Source of the DNA: Chloroflexota bacterium
Lineage (GTDB): Bacteria; Chloroflexota; Dehalococcoidia; JACPQD01
DNA: 64,000 nt
NCBI GenBank assembly: GCA_016190665.1
Contig: JACPQD010000104.1
Location: 1-64,000, forward strand
Direction of reading: 5' to 3'
The translations under genes were made by a program, and so were the position numbers. Positions 44,873 to 53,762 of the stretch are shown here, one piece after another (position 1 is the first letter of the stretch; every line of letters begins with the position of its first letter). Under the pieces are notes generated by a model. The model worked only from the letters and a program-made list of their open reading frames with translations. It was not told where the DNA came from and did not search any database.

Positions 44873-46558
44873 CTACCGATCGAGCCATACGTCCTGGAAT
44901 TTGTTGTTCAACAAGTGCGAGTGGGCCGGAACATAGTCCTTTACCTCGGGCCAGAAGGCGGCAAAGCGTCTTGCCCAGGCGACAATAGCTTTCGGCGCTT
45001 CGCGATGGAGGAGGCGCTGCATCTCCCGGGCCAACTCGACGCGGCTTTGCTTGTCGACAGTCGTAGTCTGTTTCGCGTATAACTCGTCGTATTTGGAGCT
45101 GCTCCATTTGCCCCAGTTTTTCGTTCCCTCTGTCAGATATGATTCACCCAGGATTATGTCCGGATCATCTGCGCTAGCGGAATCGTTATAGGTGGCGATT
45201 TCAAATCTGCCTTCCAGCAGCCTCTGTTTATGTGCCGCCGAATCGATTATCTGGATGTCTGCGGTAATCCCGACCTTTGCTAGCTGGTCCTTCGCGAATT
45301 CAGCAGTTTCGGCGTGGTGGGCCTGGGAGAGCGTCAATAATGCGCTCCTGAAACCTCCAGCGTAGCCAGCTTCAGAGAGGAGCCTCTTTGCCTCTGCCAC
45401 GTCCTGGTCCTTGGGCTTTCTGAAGCCAGGCATGGCCATCAATTCGTTCTCTGCCAGCGACCACTCTCCGTTGGGCATAGTGTAGCCGTACCCAGGGAAG
45501 TAGCCGGCACGCACCGTCTTTCCACCTAATTCGCGGTCCATTACCAGGTTCACCGCTTGTCTCACCCGAAGGTCGCCCCACGGGTTAACCTGAATGTTCG
45601 GCACGACCGCGACATTGCTTGGTTGAACCCGCTCGTGCACGGTGAGGCTCGGCGCTTTCTGCGTCAGTTGCGCCGCTTCGGCTGGAGTCAAGTCTGCCGA
45701 AAGAGGCAGCATATGGAGCCTCTTTGTCTGCAACGCGGCGCTTCTTGTTCGCGCGTCGGTAATGATATAGATAGTTATGCCGTCAAGATAGGGCCGACCT
45801 TTGATGAAATAGTCCGGGTTTCTTTTCACGCTGAAGGAGATCCTGTCGATGTAACTACTGAACTTGAAAGGCCCCGAGCCAACGACATCGCGCTTCATGT
45901 CCCCCTTCGCCTTGATTACCTCGGGTGGGAAGATGAAGTTGAAGGGCATGGCAAGGAGCGTCAGGATGGAAGGCTGCGGATGTTTGAGGGTCACCCTTAC
46001 CGTCGAAGGGTCAACGGCCTCTATCTTGTCGACGGCGCGGAACAAGTCCTTACGCGCCGATATAGTTCCCCTAGGCGGGAAAACGATTCGATCAAGATTG
46101 AACTTGACTTCCCCGGCCGTAAGCGGAGCGCCGTTGTGGAACTTCACTCCTTCGTGGAGGCGAAACGTATATGTCAAGCTATCCGCGCCTACCTCCCAGC
46201 TCTTGGCCAAGTCTCCGATTATCTTGTTTTCATCCATAGGATCATTTTGAATGAGGAGGCTGTACGACGAGGCAAGAGGGAGCAGCGCGCCGATGCTGGT
46301 ATCCTGATGCATGTCAAAGTGGGCTGGTTCGAGCCTATTCGCAAGCAGCAACGTGCCACCGGATTTTGGCTGCCGGACCATCGGCCTGACGGTTGGCGTG
46401 GGGGCGGCCGCTTTTGTCTGAGGTGCCTCTGTTGCGGCCTGCGCCGTGGGCCTAGCGGCTGGCCCCGGCGGCGTCAGCGCGGTTGGCGGGGCGCAACCCC
46501 CGAGGAGCACGGCGATTAGAAACGAAGTAGCGGCAGCAAGTAAATGTTGTCTTCTCAT
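44873..46558 (-). CDS. ABC transporter substrate-binding lipoprotein, family 5
   Basis: Start at MRRQHLL; lipobox LLGGCAPPT; FHNGAPL; C-terminus NNKFQDVWLDR. Confidence 0.9.
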   Translation of the reverse strand: MRRQHLLAAATSFLIAVLLGGCAPPTALTPPGPAARPTAQAATEAPQTKAAAPTPTVRPMVRQPKSGGTLLLANRLEPAHFDMHQDTSIGALLPLASSYSLLIQNDPMDENKIIGDLAKSWEVGADSLTYTFRLHEGVKFHNGAPLTAGEVKFNLDRIVFPPRGTISARKDLFRAVDKIEAVDPSTVRVTLKHPQPSILTLLAMPFNFIFPPEVIKAKGDMKRDVVGSGPFKFSSYIDRISFSVKRNPDYFIKGRPYLDGITIYIITDARTRSAALQTKRLHMLPLSADLTPAEAAQLTQKAPSLTVHERVQPSNVAVVPNIQVNPWGDLRVRQAVNLVMDRELGGKTVRAGYFPGYGYTMPNGEWSLAENELMAMPGFRKPKDQDVAEAKRLLSEAGYAGGFRSALLTLSQAHHAETAEFAKDQLAKVGITADIQIIDSAAHKQRLLEGRFEIATYNDSASADDPDIILGESYLTEGTKNWGKWSSSKYDELYAKQTTTVDKQSRVELAREMQRLLHREAPKAIVAWARRFAAFWPEVKDYVPAHSHLLNNKFQDVWLDR

Positions 46559-46814
46559 GTCACCTCCCACCGAGATTATTCGGAAACTCGCGCTCGGCTA
46601 GCGACAACGATAGAAGCCGACGCCAATTGCGCTGGTGACAACGCGTGCAGGGCCGCAAACCGGCTGGCCGCACCGCACGCCCATGCCCATCTCGGGTTCT
46701 AGCCAACGGGAGGCCCGCTAGCTTGAGGCTGGGCCCCAAGCGTGAAAATGAGGCCATCTTATCAAATAGGAAACGGATCTCTGTGGAAGGCGACAGTCCA
46801 GCATTACTCGACGA

Positions 46815-49238
46815 TTACAGTGACTGCTCGGTCCGGCTGATGATCTCATCCTGCACCTCGGGTGTCAGGTTCACAAAGTAGGCGCTGTAACCGGCCACCC
46901 GCACCACCAGATCCCGGTAACGCTCAGGATGTTTCTTGGCGTCGAGGAGAACGTTCCTGTCGACGAAGTTATACTGGATGTGAATGCCTCCGTTTGCGAT
47001 GAAGCTGCCCGTCAAGGCGGAAATCTTCTGCATGATCTCCCGATTCTGCACAACAGTTACGGGGAACTTCTGGTTCAAGATGGCCACTAGGGCCTCACTG
47101 AAATCGGCTTTGATTGCAGAGTTGAGGACGGCGGTGGGGCCACTCCTATCCATACCGTTCATCGGGGATAGAGAACCATCTGCAAAGGGCGCCCGCGCCT
47201 GACGGCCATTAGGCAATGCCCCTACGCCCTTCCCAGCCGCGTAATGCCAGGCAACCCCGTTGCGATTAATGCTATACGGGTAGCCAAAGCAGTTCTTCTC
47301 GGATAGGATTATGCTCGCGCTGAATTTGGCGACGTCCCGTAGCATGTAGTCGACCTCGTCCATATCATTCCCGTATTTCGGAGCCTCCAAACACAGGCGT
47401 CGGATTTGCTCACCCTTCTCGCCCGCGAAATTGGAATCGAGCGCATCCAACAGCTCGCCCATGGTCAGCTTCTTGTCATCGAAGACGAGTTTCTTTATTG
47501 CCATTAACGAATCGCCTACGTCGACCAGGCCGCGGTCCTTCATATGCCACAAAGGATAGTAGTCAGAGCCTCCCACCAGATGGCTTTTCCCATTCTCCAT
47601 AGCCCCCTTATCCAGCGCCGAACGCAGAGGCATTCTGAAGCGTTCCACTTCAGCAAGATGCATCAGTCGCTGCAGTCTGAGCATTCTCCTGAAGATAAAC
47701 TCATGCTGTTTCCGGTAGGCATCGTACATTTCGTCGAAGGTCTGGAAGTCTCTCGGATCTCCGGTTGAGATGCCTACTTTTCTCCCTGTAAGTGGAGAGA
47801 CGCCATTGTGCAGCGCCAAATCCAGGGGCACAACGGCGTTTATTTGCATCCCCAGATAATGACCCCGGAGCGGCACCACTGGTTGGGAACAGCCCACGAC
47901 CGCCCAGTCGCGGGCCTCCTCCAGGGGGACACCCTTCCGTTGAATGGTCTCTGTTACGTGCTTGTCATTCAAGTACATGGGGATGCCGTTCACTCTTTGA
48001 TTCGTCTCAAGTGCCTTCGCTCTTATCCATTGCGGCGTGGCTTCATGGAGCCGGAGCGTAGCATGCGGCTCGGCATATCTCAGCAGCCCCAGTACATGCA
48101 GAATGAGATAGGTCAACTCGTTGCAGGCATCTCGCCCGTCCGCTGATGTGCCACCCAGAGTGATATGGTTTATCATGGTGGCCTGGTGCTGTTCTCGACC
48201 TCTTAGGTCCTTGATCTGTTCCAGGCGCGCGACATATGTGATAAAGCTACCGAGTATATCTGCGGCCTTCTCCAGAGTTACGCGACCCTCGTCTAGATCG
48301 TCCTTGAAGTAGGGATACCAAAGCTGGTCCATCCTTCCAAGGTCAGCGCCTTTGCGGCCATTCTCCAGGAGGAGAGCCACATGGGTCAGACGGATAGACT
48401 GGACGGCTTCGTGCAAGGTCCTGGGTGGGTTTTCCGGCACCCATTGACAAGCATCGGCTATTTCTTCCAGCTCTTTGCGTCTCGCTGGATCAGGCTCCTT
48501 GGAAGCGAGCTCCCAAGCCAGTCGGGCATGCCTATGAGCGAACTCCACCACCGCCTTGCAGACAATGGTCACCGCCTGCCAGAAGTAAATCTTCTCGGGG
48601 TCGTGTTCGTTGCCTTTCCGGAAGCGGTCCATCGCTGTCTCGGCGTCGCGGATGATGCCTTTCATGCCCGCCTCGAGCACCCTGCCCCACATCGGTACCC
48701 CGGGCAGGTACGGCTGTTCCTCCTGGCGGAGATTCAACACACGTACGGCGCAGGCATCATCGTACCAATCACCCCATAACGTTCTTGTTATCTCTCTGGC
48801 TGCTTCCGCAGGAGCCTTTCCCTTAAAGTAGGCAGCGGCTTCTTTACAAATCTGCCAGTCCTCATCCGCCATGTCCCCCACCTGCGCCGGGCCGCCAAAA
48901 GTCACCTTGCGTCCGTCCACCACTTTGTCAAAGTACTCGCCATTCCAGTCGATGTAAGGAGCACAGCCACGAAAGAAGCGACTCTGGTTGCCAGCCGTCG
49001 CATCTCCCTTGTGGAAAACAATGGGCACGCCCTCGAGTATCCTCTTCAGCTTCTTCGCGCTCCTGATCTCGACCGGCTCTCCTTCCGACTCCTTCCAAGC
49101 CAGGAGAGCGTACCTGAGCCGTTGGGCGCAGACTTGGGGTCCCTCTTGGAAGTACGTCGCCCTGAGCCTTTGGACACGTGGACTTAGCTCCAAGGCATCA
49201 ATAAGGTCCCGCACGCCTTCTGTCACGATGGGAATCAT
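46815..49238 (-). CDS. glycyl radical enzyme (PFL-like family), paralog of 28332..30761
   Basis: RVAGYSAYFVNLTPEVQDEIISRTEQSL (Gly codon 46890-46892); VVGCSQPVVP (Cys codon 47889-47891); start chosen at MIPIV with GGAGG upstream. Confidence 0.93.
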   Translation of the reverse strand: MIPIVTEGVRDLIDALELSPRVQRLRATYFQEGPQVCAQRLRYALLAWKESEGEPVEIRSAKKLKRILEGVPIVFHKGDATAGNQSRFFRGCAPYIDWNGEYFDKVVDGRKVTFGGPAQVGDMADEDWQICKEAAAYFKGKAPAEAAREITRTLWGDWYDDACAVRVLNLRQEEQPYLPGVPMWGRVLEAGMKGIIRDAETAMDRFRKGNEHDPEKIYFWQAVTIVCKAVVEFAHRHARLAWELASKEPDPARRKELEEIADACQWVPENPPRTLHEAVQSIRLTHVALLLENGRKGADLGRMDQLWYPYFKDDLDEGRVTLEKAADILGSFITYVARLEQIKDLRGREQHQATMINHITLGGTSADGRDACNELTYLILHVLGLLRYAEPHATLRLHEATPQWIRAKALETNQRVNGIPMYLNDKHVTETIQRKGVPLEEARDWAVVGCSQPVVPLRGHYLGMQINAVVPLDLALHNGVSPLTGRKVGISTGDPRDFQTFDEMYDAYRKQHEFIFRRMLRLQRLMHLAEVERFRMPLRSALDKGAMENGKSHLVGGSDYYPLWHMKDRGLVDVGDSLMAIKKLVFDDKKLTMGELLDALDSNFAGEKGEQIRRLCLEAPKYGNDMDEVDYMLRDVAKFSASIILSEKNCFGYPYSINRNGVAWHYAAGKGVGALPNGRQARAPFADGSLSPMNGMDRSGPTAVLNSAIKADFSEALVAILNQKFPVTVVQNREIMQKISALTGSFIANGGIHIQYNFVDRNVLLDAKKHPERYRDLVVRVAGYSAYFVNLTPEVQDEIISRTEQSL

Positions 49239-49240
49239 TG

Positions 49241-50971
49241 TCACTTTCCTCCAGAACGCAGAAGCTCTTCCCACCTGTCTGGCAACACTATCCGCCTGCT
49301 CACAGGCGGCCCCTGTTGGTGATTCTGCACGAATCCCTTGCTCTGGTTCCTACCTGGATCTCCGCTCACGACAATGTTTATCCATTCAGGCCTCAAGAAC
49401 ACCGGGACCATCCTGTTTGGGTCCGTAGATTGACAAAAGTCCCTGGATAGCCTGCCCTCCTCTACGCACTTGCAGAAGTTGAAAACCGTGGGCCCCCCTC
49501 CCCATGCCAGTTTCTCCAACACCCCCGCTGACTCCTGCGCATTATCGTATAAATACTGACGTACGTTATCTTTTGTCCATCCACCGTTGGCTATCACCGA
49601 TGCCACATTGGGACTAAACACGAATAGCGGGTGGAACCTACCGTAATGTGCTGCAGGGGCTGTCTTATACGCCATTGACCGCCGCCCGATGAACTCGGCG
49701 ATTGTTTCCAGATGGTCGAGGGGAGTATCTCCGCCGCTGTTGATAGGCGGGCTCATGCTTATCACACTCTGTACGGTAATCACATTCTCTCCGGCCTTGA
49801 ACCCCCGGTCAACACTGAAGGGCTGCCAGCCCATCTCTGTGACAGCGTCCTCATTCTCTGCCAGGACCACATTAAACGTATATCCGTAGGTAGCTTTGTC
49901 GGTTGCCCCGGGCGGTATTCTCAAGCCGGCGACATTCCTCATGTATAGCCTCAGGAAACGTCCGACACTAGTGTTGGCCTGTCTCCCCACCCGCGTTACG
50001 CCTGCTGCGCAATTGAAATCCAGTTGCTTGATGACCGGGCCGTTCAGGATGATCAGCGGTTCCCAACCTGGAGTGCTGCCAGCATGCTCTATACCAAACT
50101 CCGGGTCCGCAATCGACTCGACTGCGGCCACTAGCAATGGCATATACTCAGGACGGCATCCTGCCAAGACACCATTTACGGCCACATTCAGAATTGTGGC
50201 CTCACGATTCTCAGGCAAGAGCACCCCAAGGACTTCATCCGGTGATCGATCAGTAAAGCTCAGGAACTTCTCAACCATATCTACCGTTGGTGGTATTATG
50301 GGCAGTCCATCAGTCCACAGATTCTCGTAAAAGTACTCCTGGACCTCCTGCAGTGTTCCCCTGAACACGATGTCCCTCGGCCTTGGTTCAACCGGCTTTA
50401 CGGCATCCTCGACTGGCTTGGTTAGTCCCTCAATAATACTATCTATGAGAACCCCTTCAACCTTCCTCCGCAACTGCTCTTCGTTATCTGTCATGATTAC
50501 GCCAGGGTATTCAGCAATAGCAAGGTTCTGTGCACCCAGTGACTTTGCTATCGCCTGCGCCTGTCGAAGAAAGGCCGTGGCCGCTATCGATACGCTGCGA
50601 ACGCCACCCTTCTCAGCCATCGCACTTGCCCGCACCACCGCGGGCGTGCAACTCCCTCAGTGGCCAATGCCAGAGACGACCGCGTCGCACCCATGTTTGC
50701 GAAGCAGGTCAGGCAAGGCTGCCGCCGCAGAGCTATGCGTGTTACCGAATGCTGAATAGTCAACAAACCTGATACCGGGGTATCGCTTTGACAACACATC
50801 CCGAACTATGGAGAAAATCTGGTCTCCCTTGAAAAGCCAGTCCCATAGCTCGCAGATAGTTTTCCCATTTAGGTCTGCAGAACGGCTGGCGAGAGGTATT
50901 ATCTCGTAAACCGACCTGCCAAGTGGCCACATTACCTCGTACACCGGCTGTACCATGCATGCCCTCCTCAA
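49241..50971 (-). CDS. fused UGSC-DGLP selenoprotein, in-frame TGA at 50657-50659 (Sec)
   Basis: ORFs 50657..50971 and 49241..50638 share a frame; ...AVVSGIGH-U-GSCTPAVVRASAMAEKGGVRSV...; 576 aa; terminal stop is also TGA (49241-49243). Confidence 0.87.
50628..50645 (-). promoter_or_regulatory. SECIS-like hairpin, 11 nt after the TGA
   Basis: GCCCGC-GGTGGT-GCGGGC: 6-bp perfect stem; outer GCAC/GTGC extends it across an AA bulge; GU in loop. Confidence 0.65.
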
Positions 50972-51404
50972 ACGGTTTGTCTATGTCAAGCTAAATGGGA
51001 GCGATATTCGGTCTGCGCCTGCCGCGCCGTATCCGCACAGCTTGTCCTGTTCTCCAGTCGCGCCTGGACTTCAGTTTTCTAACGCCGGCCCCCAACTCTA
51101 GAGAATCTGGTTTCGGTCGATGCATGCTTGCGATGGGCGGTGTGACAAAATTATCATAGCAGTGATGTCAAGATACATCTGAATACACGGACTGTGTCCA
51201 AAATATACAGAGATCGGTATCACGAGTCACGATAGAAGATTCGGGAAGAGATGAGAGTCGGCTGAAGTTGGGAGGGGATTTCTTACCGGGCAAATTTCTC
51301 GATCCAACTCGCTCGCTGAGACGGATGAAGCTCGGGATGACCGCAAGCAGAGACAGGATCGGTGCGATCAAAGTGTGAGGAAGGATCGAGAGCAGGAAGA
51401 TGAT

Positions 51405-52346
51405 TTACGGACTATCGTTTAGCGGCTGCCAGCCCCCACGCTTCTTCCTGACCCAGAGGCGGATGGCGGAAACGAGTGACTGCATTTCGCGGGTGAGGGG
51501 ACTGCCGGCTCGGTAGACCAGGAAATAGGGTCTGCTTCTTGGAAAGCCTTCAACATTCACCAAACGGAGCTGGCCGTTCGCCAGTTCATCGTTGGCTACC
51601 GCCCGAGAGACGATGCCGATGCCTATGCCAGCCTTGCAGTACTGTTTGACCAGGTCATTCTTGTTGACCTCCATTACCACTTTGAACTGCAAGCCGTACT
51701 TGTGCTCGACCTCCTTGATTTCTGCACCTATTGAGCTGCCCCTTGACGGCAGGATCATCCTCTCCCTGCTCAGATCCATCACGGAGAGAGAGTCAGATTC
51801 AGCAAAAGGGTGACCAGGAGGCGCTACGACAACCAGCACATCCGCAAATATCGGCAGCCTTACGAGCCTGGGAGCAGGCTCAATCAGCGACGTAAAGATG
51901 AAGTCCAGGCCGCCTTCCAGAAGACGTTGATGAATGTCCTTCCCATGCGCACTCGTGACCGAAACGTTCACGCGCGGATGCTCCGACATCCAGCCAGACA
52001 GAACCTCTGGCAGGAGATGCATCGCGACAGAATTGCTGGCCCCTACCGCGATCTCGCCAGAGAAAACGCTCTTTTTCTCCACCAGCATCTGTGCTGCCAA
52101 GTCTGACAAAGAGACGATCTGCGTGGCAAACTCATGGAGGTCTCTACCAGCCTTGGTGAGGCAAACACGGTTGTCAACCCGCTCCAGCAGCTTCATACCG
52201 CATGCCTTCTCCAAACGTCTGATGGATTTGTTTACAACGGGCTCGCCTACATTGCATTCTTGCGCCGCGCGACTATAGCTGCCCGTCCTTGCTACGTTGC
52301 AGAGATGCAGGAGCTGGTTCAGGGTCAAGCGACAATTAGTGTTCAT
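51405..52346 (-). CDS. LysR-family transcriptional regulator
   Basis: 313 aa; N-terminal HTH 'FLHLCNVARTGSYSRAAQECNVGEPVVNKSIRRLEKACGMKLLERV'-like region (LysR pattern) plus effector domain. Confidence 0.9.
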   Translation of the reverse strand: MNTNCRLTLNQLLHLCNVARTGSYSRAAQECNVGEPVVNKSIRRLEKACGMKLLERVDNRVCLTKAGRDLHEFATQIVSLSDLAAQMLVEKKSVFSGEIAVGASNSVAMHLLPEVLSGWMSEHPRVNVSVTSAHGKDIHQRLLEGGLDFIFTSLIEPAPRLVRLPIFADVLVVVAPPGHPFAESDSLSVMDLSRERMILPSRGSSIGAEIKEVEHKYGLQFKVVMEVNKNDLVKQYCKAGIGIGIVSRAVANDELANGQLRLVNVEGFPRSRPYFLVYRAGSPLTREMQSLVSAIRLWVRKKRGGWQPLNDSP

Positions 52347-52471
52347 AGAATGCAGCTATTGTACCACATAGTCTATTGCCGCCGAAAACTTCCGCATCTG
52401 TCGCGGAAGCGCTTGGCGCTCGTTGAATTCCACCTTTGACAATGGTAATATACCTGCAAGGAGAGTTCAGG

Positions 52472-52696
52472 ATGAGCGTTCCGGACTGGCAATTGACCGC
52501 AACTACCGTCTTCTGCGAGGCAGTGAATGGCGAGGCCACTCTGCTCGTGTACGGGGATGGCTCCGCCCGGTGCATCGCTTACAAGAGGTATTGTCAGAAT
52601 GGCGCCACTCCGAGCAAGGGCGGTTGTGTGGGGACTGAGTGTCGGAAATTGATTGAATATCGGGATCAGTTGTTGGCTGAAGGGACTGAATCGTAG
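52472..52696 (+). CDS. small Cys-rich hypothetical protein
   Basis: 74 aa from ATG 52472 with AAGGAGAG upstream; 5 Cys; ends at the start of livG. Confidence 0.6.
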   Translation: MSVPDWQLTATTVFCEAVNGEATLLVYGDGSARCIAYKRYCQNGATPSKGGCVGTECRKLIEYRDQLLAEGTES

Positions 52697-53535
52697 TGGT
52701 GCAGGCAAGCCCGGTGGTCGCCACTGAACACAAGGCGAGGATTCGGATCGAGAACCTCTCGCTGTCTTTCGGCGGAGTGAAGGCCCTTTCCGACGTCTCT
52801 CTTGACATAAGGGATAAGGAGATTCTGGCTATTATCGGGCCCAATGGCGCAGGCAAGACTTGCCTGATGAATTGCATCAATGGGTTCTATAAACCGCGGA
52901 AGGGCGCCATATACTTCGATGGCCAGAGGATCGACGGGATACGCCCTGACAAGGCGGCCCGTATGGGACTGGCCAGGACCTTCCAGAACATCGAGCTATA
53001 TACCGGGCTGAGCACGCTGGACAACATCATGGCGGCCAGGCACGTTCTCATGAAACAGAATGTACTGGCCAGCGCCTTGTATTTCGGCTGGGCCCACAGA
53101 GAGGAGATCGAGCACCGCAGGGTGGTGGAAGACATCATCGATTTCCTGGAGATAGAGCCTATCAGAAAAAAAGTGGTGGGCATGTTGCCCTACGGCATGC
53201 GCAAGAGGGTGGAGCTGGGGCGGGCGCTGGCACTGGAGCCCAAAGTTCTGCTCCTCGATGAGCCGATGGCCGGGATGAACCTCGAGGAGAAAGAGGATAT
53301 CGCCAGGTTCATCGTCGATATCTTCGAGGGCCAGGGGGACACTTATCCGGAGACGCCGGTGCTCAGGGACGGGGTGAGCTGCATTATCCTTGTGGAACAC
53401 GATATGGGCGTGGTTATGGACCTGGCCGACAGGATCGTGGTTCTCGATTCCGGGAGGAAAATCGCTGAGGGCACCCCCAGCGAGGTCAGAACCAATCCGC
53501 AGGTAATCTCAGCCTATCTCGGAAAAGAGAAGTAG
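52696..53535 (+). CDS. livG: branched-chain-type ABC transporter ATP-binding protein
   Basis: Walker A GPNGAGKT; 'LLDEPMAGMNLEEKEDIARFI'; 'ILVEHDMGVVMDLADRIVVLDSG'. Confidence 0.92.
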   Translation: MVQASPVVATEHKARIRIENLSLSFGGVKALSDVSLDIRDKEILAIIGPNGAGKTCLMNCINGFYKPRKGAIYFDGQRIDGIRPDKAARMGLARTFQNIELYTGLSTLDNIMAARHVLMKQNVLASALYFGWAHREEIEHRRVVEDIIDFLEIEPIRKKVVGMLPYGMRKRVELGRALALEPKVLLLDEPMAGMNLEEKEDIARFIVDIFEGQGDTYPETPVLRDGVSCIILVEHDMGVVMDLADRIVVLDSGRKIAEGTPSEVRTNPQVISAYLGKEK

Positions 53536-53544
53536 GAGGACGGG

Positions 53545-53590
53545 GAAGCGCGGAGCGGGAAGCGCGGAGCGGGAAGCGCGGAGCGGGAAG
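53545..53590. repeat. 14-bp tandem repeat (GAAGCGCGGAGCGG x3 plus partial)
   Basis: Read directly, downstream of livG. Confidence 0.9.
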
Positions 53591-53762
53591 CAGGAAGGAG
53601 TATTCAGCTTTCAGCTATCAGCTGTCAGCCGCCAGGCGACTACAGGTGGAGGCTGTGGGCAGAGTGGGCCGTGTGGACATCAGGAGCACCTCTCTCCGCA
53701 TAGACGCCCGGACATCCGCCCCCGTTCATCATTTCGCATTTATCATTCATTCATCATTTGTC

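Noticed and set aside
26565-50971. The six interrupted ORFs as pseudogenes or sequencing errors
   Set aside because: All six breaks are TGA (never TAA/TAG) at the homologous position directly before G-[S/G/A]-C, with an open conserved frame afterwards and a nearby hairpin. Random decay would not give this.
51168-51371. 67-aa ORF in the gap upstream of the selenoprotein locus
   Set aside because: No motif, no clear RBS; more likely regulatory DNA.
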